Source: JAVJSD01 sp040219575
GTDB lineage: Bacteria > Planctomycetota > Planctomycetia > Pirellulales > Pirellulaceae
Length of the DNA stretch: 64,000 nucleotides
Assembly (NCBI GenBank): GCA_040219575.1
Contig: JAVJSD010000028.1
Span: 124,001-188,000 of the forward strand
Direction of reading: 5' to 3'
Program-made: the position numbers and the translations under genes
Part shown: positions 36,937-45,177 of the stretch, piece by piece
Position numbering within the stretch: the stretch's first letter is position 1
Layout of the letters: each line of letters begins with the position of its first letter
Notes under the pieces: generated by a model
Seen by the model: the letters and a program-made list of their open reading frames with translations, nothing else
Told to the model about the DNA's origin: nothing
Database searches by the model: none

Positions 36937-37407
36937 GTGAGTATTCATCAGAATCTATTGGCGGGATTAGTTGAGACCTGCGTGTCGATCGATGCTCGGT
37001 GCAGCGTCGTATTGATCGGCAGCGTCGCGCGCGGTGAGCAGCGGACGCGTTCCGATCTCGACCTGAATCTCATCTTTCCCGGCGATGAATGTCCGCTCGG
37101 CAGGCATCCCTATGTCGCCGAAGACAACCGCTGGCAACTGCAGGTGAAGGACCAGATTGAGGGAGTCCGCATCGACGTCGCCTGGGAGACGGAGCATGCC
37201 CTTCTCGGGCGATTGCGCGGCGACGACGTCGTCAACTGCCGGCCGTTTTCGCAAGGGCGGGTGCTGCACGATCCCGGCGGGATTGCGACGACCTGTCTCG
37301 ACATGGTGAAGACTTGGTTCGCTGAACACCCGGAGATCGCGTCCCGATTCGAAGCCTCGCTGGCCGAAACAAAGGCGAAGCAGCTTCGCTCCCGAGGTGA
37401 ATTGTAA
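36937..37407 (+). CDS. Minimal nucleotidyltransferase (MNT-type)
   Basis: 156-residue protein with the DNA polymerase beta superfamily motif GSVARGEQRTRSDLDLNLIF at residues 28-47: GS, then DxD carboxylates, and the third Asp probably in VRIDVAWE. MNT proteins transfer nucleotides and often act as antitoxins beside HEPN toxins. No HEPN gene is seen next to it; instead the next genes, convergent, are the HNH nuclease and its small partner. The GTG start at 36937 lacks a clear Shine-Dalgarno. Composition is less GC-rich than the genes to the left, so this could be the edge of an acquired block. Confidence 0.8.
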   Translation: MSIHQNLLAGLVETCVSIDARCSVVLIGSVARGEQRTRSDLDLNLIFPGDECPLGRHPYVAEDNRWQLQVKDQIEGVRIDVAWETEHALLGRLRGDDVVNCRPFSQGRVLHDPGGIATTCLDMVKTWFAEHPEIASRFEASLAETKAKQLRSRGEL

Positions 37408-37428
37408 CAGCAGCACGCACACGTCCTC

Positions 37429-37842
37429 TCAATCCTCATCGTCGAACGTGAGGAGGCCGGCGTCGAAGAGCAGTCGTCGATGCTCAACGCGTTCAGGCAG
37501 GTTGATACGCAGAACTTGGATCGTTGTTCGGCCGACCGATGCCTTGCCGCGCAACACGGGACCGCGCCATTCAAAGTGTTCATTCCAGTCATCGTGGCGG
37601 GGGTTGTAGAGCGGTTGTAGTTGGTCGTCGTCCGGATCGTAGCCGGCGACGTTTGCTCCCTTGTAGCTGTTGCAGGGCAGGCAGGAGAGCGCGAGATTGG
37701 CCGCCGTCGTCGCCCCGGAGTGCTTTTGCGCGCGAATGTGGTCGACTTGAAATGGCTGGAGGTCAAACTCTTGAGGCATGCGGCAGTATTCGCAACGTCC
37801 CTCCGCCCTGTCCCACACGCGTTGGCGACGGGAACCAGCCAT
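37429..37842 (-). CDS. HNH endonuclease (copy B)
   Basis: 137-residue HNH nuclease, paralogue of the one at 6062-6499. Zinc ligands are C17, C20 (CEYC) and C54, C57 (CLPC); catalytic D34-H35 (FQVDHI), N49 and the CNSYKG box. The tail shares LYNPRHDDWNEHFEWRG and LRINLPERV with copy A, which shows that the homology extends past the HNH core. It begins three bases after the stop of the small partner gene. DNA cleavage is likely; target unknown. Convergent with the nucleotidyltransferase gene with a 21-nt gap. Confidence 0.9.
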   Translation of the reverse strand: MAGSRRQRVWDRAEGRCEYCRMPQEFDLQPFQVDHIRAQKHSGATTAANLALSCLPCNSYKGANVAGYDPDDDQLQPLYNPRHDDWNEHFEWRGPVLRGKASVGRTTIQVLRINLPERVEHRRLLFDAGLLTFDDED

Positions 37843-37845
37843 GAA

Positions 37846-38121
37846 TCATGACTCGCGCGATTCAAGCGACAGACGGGCCTTGGCCTGCACGAGATTAATG
37901 AGACTGCCGACGCGCAAATACTTCTCGAGCTCCACTCGCTCCTCGCCGGTGATGGTTCCCTTGCTGTTTCGCTGAGCAAGGTCATTCATCCGCGCAACCG
38001 CGCGGTCAGTGAATTTCCACCCCAAGACGAATTGAGCGATATCGGCCGAGAGGTCGCCGTGATCGGGCGCGATAACGTCGGCGAGGATGTCGGATTCGGT
38101 AATGGTCGAATTCTCTACCAT
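37846..38121 (-). CDS. Small helical protein, partner of HNH nuclease (copy B)
   Basis: 91-residue predicted helical protein whose C-terminal half matches the partner at 5832-6065 (TGEERVELEKYLRVGSLINL, then VQAKAR). The N-terminal 30 residues are longer and acidic (ESDILADVIAPDHGDLSADI). Stop and nuclease start are separated by three bases, so translation is probably coupled. The same gene order in two unlinked places indicates a functional two-gene unit. The role could be inhibition, targeting or stabilisation of the nuclease. The family is not one I can name with certainty. Confidence 0.85.
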   Translation of the reverse strand: MVENSTITESDILADVIAPDHGDLSADIAQFVLGWKFTDRAVARMNDLAQRNSKGTITGEERVELEKYLRVGSLINLVQAKARLSLESRES

Positions 38122-38228
38122 GCATCAATTCTATCGCGAAACCGTCGGAATGAGCAACAATCGGAACGGTGAATTCTTAATCGCCAGCAGCCTGGGTGTT
38201 TCGTTCGTCGAGCGGTGGGCGGCCGTTC

Positions 38229-38675
38229 TTAATCCTTCGAAATCCCCTGCATGTACAAACGCTGAACCTTGCTCATGCAGCACTGGCCGTCGACGGCGAG
38301 CGACCCGCAGCGGGCGGCGTCGGTCTTCGACTTGGCGAGCAATGCGCGAATCCGCGTTGGAGCGCCTTCCGCCACATCGGCTTCGACCTCGTCGAGCGTG
38401 AAGCCGAAGCACGCGCAAATCACGGCGCTGGGATCCTTCGGGTAGATCGGCGTCTTGAGTTGGTCGACCGTCACCACGCGCTCGAGGTGATCGAAGTAGA
38501 CTGCCTCGCAGCGGGCGAAGTCGCAAAAGAAAGCGCTGTCGCTGAGGTGCGCGCGGTGTTGTGGCAGGATGTGGTGATCGAGCGGCCCCGCGCCGACGGC
38601 GACGCCCAGCGAGCCGCAGCGCGGGCAGTACGCCCGACCATCGAGTTCCGGTTCCCGCACGAACGCTTTATTCAT
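38229..38675 (-). CDS. CopZ-like iron-sulfur/zinc metallochaperone domain protein
   Basis: 148-residue Cys-rich protein. A zinc-ribbon part is seen as YCPRCGSLGVAV (residues 16-27) and FFCDFARCEAVYFDHL (residues 49-64). The second half has a BFD-like [2Fe-2S] pattern: VICACFGFTLDEVEADV and, later, SLAVDGQCC. This is the layout of the extra N-terminal domain of archaeal CopZ copper chaperones and of related stand-alone bacterial proteins. The usual heavy-metal-binding (HMA) domain and a copper ATPase are missing here. Start 38675 has AGAGG upstream. Role probably metal delivery or redox sensing, not proven. Confidence 0.8.
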   Translation of the reverse strand: MNKAFVREPELDGRAYCPRCGSLGVAVGAGPLDHHILPQHRAHLSDSAFFCDFARCEAVYFDHLERVVTVDQLKTPIYPKDPSAVICACFGFTLDEVEADVAEGAPTRIRALLAKSKTDAARCGSLAVDGQCCMSKVQRLYMQGISKD

Positions 38676-38803
38676 AAATGCGCGCCTCTGTTTACGTTGG
38701 TCGCCGCCATTTGACTCTACCGCGCCGGCCGTTCGTGGAACAACGCCTGCGGCTCGGCTATGCTATGGGATAATCCCTCCCGCCGGGTTTTACTAGAAAG
38801 TCC

Positions 38804-38867
38804 GTAACGGAAGTCTCCAGACTTCCGCAGGCAAGTGCACGGTCGGAACTCTGGTGAGTTCCGCTAC
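38804..38867. repeat. Inverted-repeat extragenic element, family B copy 1
   Basis: 64-bp element starting GTAACGGAAGTCTCCAGACT and ending GGTGAGTTCCGCTAC, with outer arms that pair except for one base and an inner palindrome GGAAGTCTCCAGACTTCC. A close copy lies at 44998-45061. Here it is upstream of the tandem esterase gene, between divergent genes. Confidence 0.75.
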
Positions 38868-38903
38868 GCAACAACTGACTCCCTCCCAAGGCGAAATCCC
38901 ACC

Positions 38904-40886
38904 ATGATCGCGACCGCCTGCTGGTTTTCTCTACTGCTCTCCCTCGCCGCTGCCGACGACCTGCGTTGTCTCGACGAAAACGCCAATCCCGCGGCCCACG
39001 AGTTGTACTATTCCGAACTGCAGCGGCAGGCGTACGAGGCGCTCGATCGGCGAGACGCGGCCTATGCGGAGTTGGAGACGCCGGAGCAGATCGCGGCCTA
39101 TCAACAACGAATGCGGGAGTTTTTCATCCGCCAGCTCGGCGGCTTTCCGGACCGCACGCCGCTCAACGCCCAGGTGCTCGGCAAGCTGCCGGGAGACGGC
39201 TATCGCGTCGAGAAGGTGATCTACGAAAGCCAGCCAAATCACCACGTCACCGCCACGCTGTTTCTGCCCGAAGGCGACGGCCCGTTTCCCGGCGTGGTGG
39301 TCGCCAGCGGACACAGCCGCACCGCCAAGACCGCCGAATACAACCAGCGGTTCGGCATCGCGCTCGCCAAGAACGGCATCGCCGGCCTGTGCTACGATCC
39401 GATCGGGCAAGGCGAGCGGTCGCAGATCCTGAGCGACGACGGTCAGCCGAAGTCAAGCAGCACCACGCGCGAACACACGCTGATGGGCGTCGGCTCGATT
39501 CTCGTCGGCACGAACACCGCGCGATACCGCATCTGGGACGGAATCCGTTCGATCGACTACCTCTGCAGTCGCGACGACATCGACGCCGAGCGGATCGGCT
39601 TCACCGGCTGTTCCGGCGGCGGCACGCTTACCAGCTACGTGATGGCGCTCGACGACCGCGTGCGATGCGCCGCGCCGGCCTGTTACCTGACGACGTTCCG
39701 TCGGCTGATCGAAACCATCGGCCCGCAAGACGCCGAACAGAATATCTTCGGACAGGTCGGTTACGGCATGGACCAGACCGACTACGCGCTGATGCGCGCT
39801 CCCCGGCCGACGCTGATCAGCGCCACGACCGGCGACTTCTTCGACATCCAGGGATCGTGGAACAACTTCCGCCAGGCGAAGCGGATCTATACCCGGCTGG
39901 GATTCGCCGAGCGCGTCGACCTGGTCGAGGCCGACGGCGGCCATGGTGTGAAGCCGCAGAACCTGATCGCCATCGTCCGCTGGATGCGGCGTTGGCTGCT
40001 GGAGAACAACGACGCTGTCGAATTGCCGGACATCACGGCCCATGCCGAGAAGGAACTGCTCTGCACGCCGCGCGGCCAGGTGCTGCGGTTGCCCGATGAA
40101 CGGTCGGTGTTCGATCTGAACCGTCAGCGTGAAACGCAATTGGCGAAGCAACGTGCCGCGTTCTGGAAGAAGGCCTCACGCGACGAGGCGCTGGCGGCCG
40201 TGCGAGAGAAGGTCGGCGTGCGCCCGCTCGACAAGATCGGTAAGTTGACAATGGAAAAAGCCGGCCGCGTCGAGCGTGACGGCTACCACATCGACAAGGT
40301 GGTTCTCACCACGCCCGAGGGCCTGCCGATCCCGGCGCTCACGTATCACCCGGCCGATCCCCGGCAGGACGCCTATCTGTACCTGCACGACGGCGGCAAG
40401 GCGGCCGACGGCGGCAAGGACGGCCCGATCGAGAAACTGGTTTCCCAGGGATATGTGGTGGTGGCGGTCGACTTGCGGGGCTTCGGCGAAACGGCCAGTC
40501 CGCGCCGCGATGCGACGTTCGGCGAATTCAAGTACTACTTCCTGTCGTACCTCAACGGCCAGTCGATGGTCGGACTGCGGACCGAAGACGCGCTGGCCTG
40601 CGGCCGCTGGGTCGCCAACTACCAGACGCAAACACCCCGCAACGTGCACCTGGTCGGCGTCGGCTCGGCCGGCGTCGTCGCCCTGCACGCCGCCGCCCTC
40701 GAACCGAAACGGTTCGACGAGGTCACGCTTCGCGACACGATTCCCTCCTTCACCAAGATCCTCGAGCACGACGAGCCGACGGGATTTCTCGAAACCGCCG
40801 TCCACGGAGCCCTCGAAGTGTACGACCTGCCCGACCTGCTGAAGACCTTGGGCGATGATCGCGTGAAGATCGACGACGCCAAATAG
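38904..40886 (+). CDS. Exported tandem alpha/beta hydrolase (acetyl-xylan esterase-like)
   Basis: 660-residue exported protein. Start 38904 opens the signal peptide (IATACWFSLLLSLAAADDL). The first hydrolase domain (about 80-400) is AXE1/acetylxylan esterase-like: nucleophile GFTGCSGGGTLTSYVMA, Asp in ISATTGDFFDIQGSW, His in ADGGHGVKPQN. The second domain (about 455-655) is smaller; HLVGVGSAGVVALHAA supplies a possible nucleophile Ser, but I see no convincing catalytic His at the C-terminus, so this half may be inactive. It probably deacetylates plant or algal polysaccharide in the periplasm. Two-domain arrangement of this kind is typical for planctomycete 'acetyl xylan esterase' genes. Confidence 0.88.
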   Translation: MIATACWFSLLLSLAAADDLRCLDENANPAAHELYYSELQRQAYEALDRRDAAYAELETPEQIAAYQQRMREFFIRQLGGFPDRTPLNAQVLGKLPGDGYRVEKVIYESQPNHHVTATLFLPEGDGPFPGVVVASGHSRTAKTAEYNQRFGIALAKNGIAGLCYDPIGQGERSQILSDDGQPKSSSTTREHTLMGVGSILVGTNTARYRIWDGIRSIDYLCSRDDIDAERIGFTGCSGGGTLTSYVMALDDRVRCAAPACYLTTFRRLIETIGPQDAEQNIFGQVGYGMDQTDYALMRAPRPTLISATTGDFFDIQGSWNNFRQAKRIYTRLGFAERVDLVEADGGHGVKPQNLIAIVRWMRRWLLENNDAVELPDITAHAEKELLCTPRGQVLRLPDERSVFDLNRQRETQLAKQRAAFWKKASRDEALAAVREKVGVRPLDKIGKLTMEKAGRVERDGYHIDKVVLTTPEGLPIPALTYHPADPRQDAYLYLHDGGKAADGGKDGPIEKLVSQGYVVVAVDLRGFGETASPRRDATFGEFKYYFLSYLNGQSMVGLRTEDALACGRWVANYQTQTPRNVHLVGVGSAGVVALHAAALEPKRFDEVTLRDTIPSFTKILEHDEPTGFLETAVHGALEVYDLPDLLKTLGDDRVKIDDAK

Positions 40887-41251
40887 CGGTTCCCAGCCGA
40901 AGTGGGGGCTAGGGTCTTGAGCATCGCAGCGCGGACTTAGTGGATAAGTGTCGGGTTTGGGGAGCGGCGTCCGTTGGCTTGCAGAATTCGGATTGCAGAC
41001 TTGGCGGGAGCGAGCAGGACTGGCGGCAAGGCGGGAGGTGAACGAGGTGAACCTCTCGCATGGGACATCGCTCCTGGTGTTGGCCGGGCGACGGCGGAGC
41101 TGTCGGCTTGGGTGACGGCGGCGGACCGGTTGGGTTGCGTGAAGAATGGCGGAAAACGTCGGATTCGCCCGAGTCTGCCGCCCCTTGTCCCTCTGCGGGG
41201 CGAGGACTATCATGCCCGTTTACCTCCCCAGGACGCGGAGTTTCCCCCCTT
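40887..41251. other. Intergenic region upstream of ilvH, no gene seen
   Basis: 365 nt without a convincing coding region. It contains a short palindromic stretch near 41036-41058 (GAGGTGAACGAGGTGAACCTC) and ends with GGAG eleven bases before the ilvH ATG. No branched-chain-codon leader peptide or T-box-like structure was recognised. It should hold the ilvH promoter. Confidence 0.5.
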
Positions 41252-41797
41252 ATGCGCCACGTGTTGTCGGCCGTCGTGCAGAACGTGCCGGGCGTGCTCG
41301 CCCATATTTCCGGCATGCTCGCCTCGCGCGGCTATAACATCGATTCGCTGGCCGTCGGCGAGACCGAAGACACCAACCTGTCGCGGATGACGTTCGTCGT
41401 CGTCGGCGACGACCGGGTGCTGGAGCAGGTCCGCAAGCAGCTGGAGAAGATCGTGACCGTGGTCCGCGTCGAGGACATCAGTTCGCAGGACCACGTCGAG
41501 CGCGACCTGATGCTGCTGAAGGTCAAATGCCCTCCCGGCGGCGCGCGGAGCGAGATTCGCGAGCTGGTCGATATCTTCCGCGGCCGCATCGTCGATGTGG
41601 GGGCCGAGGAAATCATGATCGAGATCTCCGGCCGCGAGAACAAGATCGAGGCCTTCATCGAACGGATGCGGCCCTACGGCATCACCGAGCTGGTCCGCAC
41701 CGGCCGCATCGCCATGGTCCGCAGCGGATCGAAGCATGCCGGCGAATCGGGCGGCCCGCTGCTGCATGACAGTTCGATTCGCAAGTTTACAGGATAG
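41252..41797 (+). CDS. ilvH: Acetolactate synthase small (regulatory) subunit
   Basis: 181-residue regulatory subunit of acetohydroxyacid synthase, first committed step of Val/Leu/Ile synthesis. The N-terminal ACT domain reads HVLSAVVQNVPGVLAHISGM then LASRGYNIDSLAVGETED, which binds valine in relatives; the second ACT-like domain follows (ERDLMLLKVKCPPGGARSEI, IVDVGAEEIMIEISG). Start 41252 is chosen by family N-terminus and an upstream GGAG; the longer frame is not protein-like. The large subunit gene is not in the window. ilvC follows 163 nt downstream, separated by a repeat element. Confidence 0.95.
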   Translation: MRHVLSAVVQNVPGVLAHISGMLASRGYNIDSLAVGETEDTNLSRMTFVVVGDDRVLEQVRKQLEKIVTVVRVEDISSQDHVERDLMLLKVKCPPGGARSEIRELVDIFRGRIVDVGAEEIMIEISGRENKIEAFIERMRPYGITELVRTGRIAMVRSGSKHAGESGGPLLHDSSIRKFTG

Positions 41798-41851
41798 CTG
41801 GGAAGGTGAGTGGTGAGAGGTCATTGGAAACCACTTACGAACCACCACACC

Positions 41852-41904
41852 GACTCACTTACTCACTTACTCACCAAACCACGACGACAAGTCGTCGGCT
41901 TGGA
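41852..41904. repeat. Left arm of inverted repeat flanking ilvC
   Basis: 53-bp arm containing the palindrome CGACGACAAGTCGTCG, followed leftward by a repeated ACTCACTT pattern. Its reverse complement, with three mismatches, is at 42996-43048 on the other side of ilvC. It lies between ilvH and ilvC. Confidence 0.85.
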
Positions 41905-41960
41905 GCAGTGACGAATTCACTACCACGCACCACTAACCACTAACCACGCACCAACCTCTC

Positions 41961-42968
41961 ATGGCCGCTACGATCTATTACGACAACGACGCAGACCTGT
42001 CGCTGCTGAAGAACAAGACGATCGCCGTGCTGGGCTACGGCTCGCAAGGTCACGCGCAGGCGCAGAACCTCCGCGACAGCGGCTGCAAGGTGATCATCGG
42101 GCAGCGGCCGGGCAGCGCGAACTACGACCTGGCGGTGAAGCACGGCTTCGAGCCGATGCCGATCGACGAGGCCACGTCGAAGGCCGACATCGTCAACATC
42201 CTGCTGCCCGACGAGGTGCAGGGCGATCTGTACAAGAGCCACATTCGCGACCACCTCAAGCCGGGCAACATCCTGATGTGCTCGCACGGATTCAACATTC
42301 ACTTCGACCAGGTCACTCCGCCCGACGGAGTGGACACGTTGCTGGTGGCGCCGAAAGGCCCCGGGCATCTGGTTCGCAGCGAGTTCGAGGCGGGGGGCGG
42401 CGTGCCCTGCCTGATCGCCGTGGGGGAAGGCGCGGCGGACGAGACCGTCAAGATCGGCCTGGCCTACGCCAAGGGCATCGGCGGCACGCGCGGCGGCGTG
42501 ATTCAAACCAGCTTCGCCGAGGAGACCGAGACCGATCTGTTCGGTGAGCAGGTGGTGTTGTGCGGCGGCGTAAGCGAGTTGGTGAAGGCGGCGTTCGCCA
42601 CATTGGTGGAAGCCGGCTACCAGCCCGAGATGGCGTACTTCGAATGCCTGCACGAGTTGAAGCTGATCGTCGATCTGTTCTACCAGGGCGGCCTGAGCTA
42701 CATGCGGTACAGCGTGTCGAACACGGCGGAGTTCGGCGACTACACCCGCGGCCCGCGGATCATCACCGACGAGACCCGCGCCGAGATGAAGCGGATTCTG
42801 GACGAGATTCAAACGGGCAAGTTCGCCCGGGAGTGGATCCTGGAGAACCGCGCCGGGGCGCCGGCCTTCAAGGCGATTCGCCGTCGCGACCGCGGTCTGG
42901 AGATCGAACAGGTCGGCAAGCGACTGCGGCGGTTGATGTCGTGGATTGACTCGAAGGAAGTGGAGTAG
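41961..42968 (+). CDS. ilvC: Ketol-acid reductoisomerase (class I)
   Basis: 335-residue class I enzyme that isomerises and reduces acetolactate with NADPH in branched-chain amino-acid synthesis. The N-terminal Rossmann domain shows [20 protein letters not shown] near residue 16 and the cofactor-selecting loop [12 protein letters not shown] near 46. The Mg-binding domain has [20 protein letters not shown] near residue 190 and [20 protein letters not shown] near 270. Length is standard for the class. The gene is flanked on both sides by a 53-bp inverted repeat (41852-41904 and 42996-43048). Confidence 0.97.
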   Translation: MAATIYYDNDADLSLLKNKTIAVLGYGSQGHAQAQNLRDSGCKVIIGQRPGSANYDLAVKHGFEPMPIDEATSKADIVNILLPDEVQGDLYKSHIRDHLKPGNILMCSHGFNIHFDQVTPPDGVDTLLVAPKGPGHLVRSEFEAGGGVPCLIAVGEGAADETVKIGLAYAKGIGGTRGGVIQTSFAEETETDLFGEQVVLCGGVSELVKAAFATLVEAGYQPEMAYFECLHELKLIVDLFYQGGLSYMRYSVSNTAEFGDYTRGPRIITDETRAEMKRILDEIQTGKFAREWILENRAGAPAFKAIRRRDRGLEIEQVGKRLRRLMSWIDSKEVE

Positions 42969-42995
42969 AGGAGTGGTGAGTGGATGCATCACTCC

Positions 42996-43048
42996 TCCAA
43001 GCCGACGACTTGTCGTCGCGGTTTGGTGAGTAAGTGAGTCAGTGAGTA
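42996..43048. repeat. Right arm of inverted repeat flanking ilvC
   Basis: Reverse-complement copy (50 of 53 positions) of 41852-41904, beginning TCCAAGCCGACGACTTGTCG. It starts 27 bases after the ilvC stop and ends 11 bases before the start of the next small gene, so it may act as a terminator or leader. Confidence 0.85.
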
Positions 43049-43059
43049 GGTACGACGAC

Positions 43060-43326
43060 ATGGCGTACGCCGATACACTGCGTGTGTTTCAACAGCTCGA
43101 ACCCGGGGATCGGGTGGAGTTGGAGCATGAGGTGAAGGTGGGGTTTCGCACGTGGACGGCGACGACCACAGGGACGGTGGTCCGCGTCGATCGGCGGCGG
43201 CACAGCCTGCACTTCAATCGCAATTTCGACGACCGCGTGTTCAGCGACGTCATCGTGCTGAAGCGCGACGACGGCGAATTGACCACCGTCACCCTCGATG
43301 AGTTCTCCGTCCTCCGCAAGTTTTAA
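43060..43326 (+). CDS. Small conserved beta-rich protein
   Basis: 88-residue protein. Start 43060 (MAYADTLRVFQQLEPGDRVE) is preferred over a GTG at 43042 that lies inside the ilvC-flanking repeat. The sequence alternates polar and hydrophobic residues with turns (GFRTWTATTTGTVVRVDRRR, then LHFNRNFDDRVFSDVIVLKR), suggesting an SH3-like or Sm-like barrel. It could bind nucleic acid or a partner protein, but I cannot assign a family. It lies 59 nt upstream of nuoN and may be co-transcribed with it. Confidence 0.7.
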   Translation: MAYADTLRVFQQLEPGDRVELEHEVKVGFRTWTATTTGTVVRVDRRRHSLHFNRNFDDRVFSDVIVLKRDDGELTTVTLDEFSVLRKF

Positions 43327-43385
43327 CCGTCCTCTCCCACGACCTCTCAGGAATCACCTAACCCAGCCAGGACGAGCTTTCCGCC

Positions 43386-44981
43386 GTGCTCCCCAACCTC
43401 GCCACTGTTTCGTCGCTGCTGCCCGAGATCATCTTGATCACGGCGGCCGTGTGGCTGTTTTGCGTGGGAACATGGCTGCGGAGCCGCGCCTGGTGGGCGT
43501 TGTTCGCCCCGCTGGGGGTGCTGGTGGCGATGGCGGCGTTGTACTTCCGCACGCCGCAGGCCTGGTTCGAAGCCCAGCCGATCGCCGTGTATTACCAGGG
43601 TCCGCTGGTGATCGATTCGCTGTCGCTGGCGGGCCGCTGGATCGGGGCCTGCGCGGGTCTGTTGTTCGTGCTGATCGGCGGCGGCCGCGCTCCGCGGCAG
43701 CTCTCGAGTGAATACCTCGGCACGATGATTCTGGCGGCCGTCGGCGTGATGATCGTGTCGTCGGCCAACGACCTGGTGTTGTTCTTCCTGGGACTCGAAC
43801 TGATTTCGATTCCGACCTACGCGCTGCTGTACCTGGGCCAACGCGACCGCGGCACGAGCGAGGCGACCGTCAAGTATTTCTTCCTCAGCATTCTCTCCTC
43901 GGCCATGCTGCTGTACGGATTGAGTTTCGTGTACGGCATGGGAGGGACGACGGTGATCGCCGGCGGCGAGGGCGTGGCTTCGCTGCGGGCGGCCTTCGAC
44001 GGACTCGCAAACACCGACGAAGCGCACGGCTTGGCGCAGCTCGCGCCGATTGCCTTCGTGCTGCTGCTGGCGGGGCTCGGTTTCAAAATGGCGGCCGTGC
44101 CGTTCCACTTCTACGCCCCCGACGTGTATCAAGGCGCCACCAACGCCAACGCGGGCGTGCTGGCGGTATTGCCGAAGATCGCCGGCGTGATTGGATTGGT
44201 GCGGTTGGCGACATTGCTGGCGCCGCTTGTGGGCGATTTCGCCTGGCAGTCGGTGATGGTCATCTCGCTGCTGACCATGACGATCGGCAATGTTTGCGCC
44301 CTGTGGCAGAAGAGCTTCCGCCGCTTGATGGCGTATTCCTCGATCGCCCATGCCGGCTACATGCTGATCGGCCTGTCGGTCGCGCTGGCCTCGCCGCAAG
44401 GCGCGCTCGGGCTGACGGCGATGCTGTTCTACCTGCTGGTGTACGCGTTCGCCTCGCTGGGCAGTTTCGCCGCCGCGGCCTGGCTCAGCGGCGAACAGCG
44501 GGAGCTCGACGCCATCGACGAACTCAAGGGCGTCGGGCGTACGCATCCGCAGGCGGCCGGTCCGCTGGCGGTGTTCATGTTTTCGCTGGCCGGCATTCCG
44601 CCGTTGGCCGGCTTCTGGGGCAAGTTCTCGCTGTTCGGCAGCGCCGTTCAAATCGCCCGCACGACCGACAGCCAGAGCGTGCAGATGTGGTTTGTGGTGT
44701 TGGCCGTGGTCGGCGCATTGAACGCCGCCATCGCCGCCGCGTACTACTTGCGGATTGTGGCTAGTCTGTACTTCCAGCCGCACGCCGCACGTGCCCCGGC
44801 GCGAGGCGGCATCGGAGCCTTGGCCGCCACGGCGCTGTGCACGATCGTGGTGGTGCTGGTGGGCATCAGTCCCGGCGGCGCCTTCGGCATCGCGGAGCAA
44901 GCGGGGGAGACCGCCGCCAGCGTCGCCGGTGCGGATCAAGCCGCCGAAGTGCAAAACATCGCCGCCGCCGACGATCGGTAA
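43386..44981 (+). CDS. nuoN: NADH-quinone oxidoreductase subunit N
   Basis: 531-residue antiporter-like subunit of respiratory complex I, with about 14 membrane segments. Diagnostic blocks are SANDLVLFFLGLELISIPTY near residue 120, the lysine-bearing FKMAAVPFHFYAPDVYQGAT near 235 and FRRLMAYSSIAHAGYMLIGL near 315. It contributes to proton translocation. The GTG at 43386 is used as start. No other nuo gene is within the window, although nuoN usually closes the nuo operon, so the complex must be encoded elsewhere or this is an additional copy. A family B repeat follows 16 bases after its stop. Confidence 0.93.
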   Translation: MLPNLATVSSLLPEIILITAAVWLFCVGTWLRSRAWWALFAPLGVLVAMAALYFRTPQAWFEAQPIAVYYQGPLVIDSLSLAGRWIGACAGLLFVLIGGGRAPRQLSSEYLGTMILAAVGVMIVSSANDLVLFFLGLELISIPTYALLYLGQRDRGTSEATVKYFFLSILSSAMLLYGLSFVYGMGGTTVIAGGEGVASLRAAFDGLANTDEAHGLAQLAPIAFVLLLAGLGFKMAAVPFHFYAPDVYQGATNANAGVLAVLPKIAGVIGLVRLATLLAPLVGDFAWQSVMVISLLTMTIGNVCALWQKSFRRLMAYSSIAHAGYMLIGLSVALASPQGALGLTAMLFYLLVYAFASLGSFAAAAWLSGEQRELDAIDELKGVGRTHPQAAGPLAVFMFSLAGIPPLAGFWGKFSLFGSAVQIARTTDSQSVQMWFVVLAVVGALNAAIAAAYYLRIVASLYFQPHAARAPARGGIGALAATALCTIVVVLVGISPGGAFGIAEQAGETAASVAGADQAAEVQNIAAADDR

Positions 44982-44997
44982 CGGCGCCCAGGAAGCT

Positions 44998-45061
44998 GTA
45001 GCGGAAGTCGCCAGACTTCCGAGTTCTCACGGGGCGTCGGGACTCTGGCGAGTTCCGCTAC
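44998..45061. repeat. Inverted-repeat extragenic element, family B copy 2
   Basis: 64-bp element with near-perfect 18-bp outer arms (GTAGCGGAAGTCGCCAGA; right arm differs at one base) and an inner palindrome. Same family as 38804-38867. Here it follows the nuoN stop by 16 bases and could form a terminator hairpin. Confidence 0.8.
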
Positions 45062-45177
45062 GGCCTGAGGACATGGCGCCCGGCGACGATTCCCCGTAGG
45101 GCGATGCAACGCCCGGCGACTTGGGTTATTCTTGACGCGTCGCCTTCCGTCTCCCCACGTCGCCCGAGGCCCCTCCC

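Noticed and set aside
40887..41251. Amino-acid attenuator or T-box upstream of ilvH
   Set aside because: No run of branched-chain codons in a short leader frame and no T-box consensus was found.
43347..44954. 535-codon minus-strand frame opposite nuoN
   Set aside because: Gln/His/Arg-rich and complementary to membrane-segment codons; shadow of nuoN.
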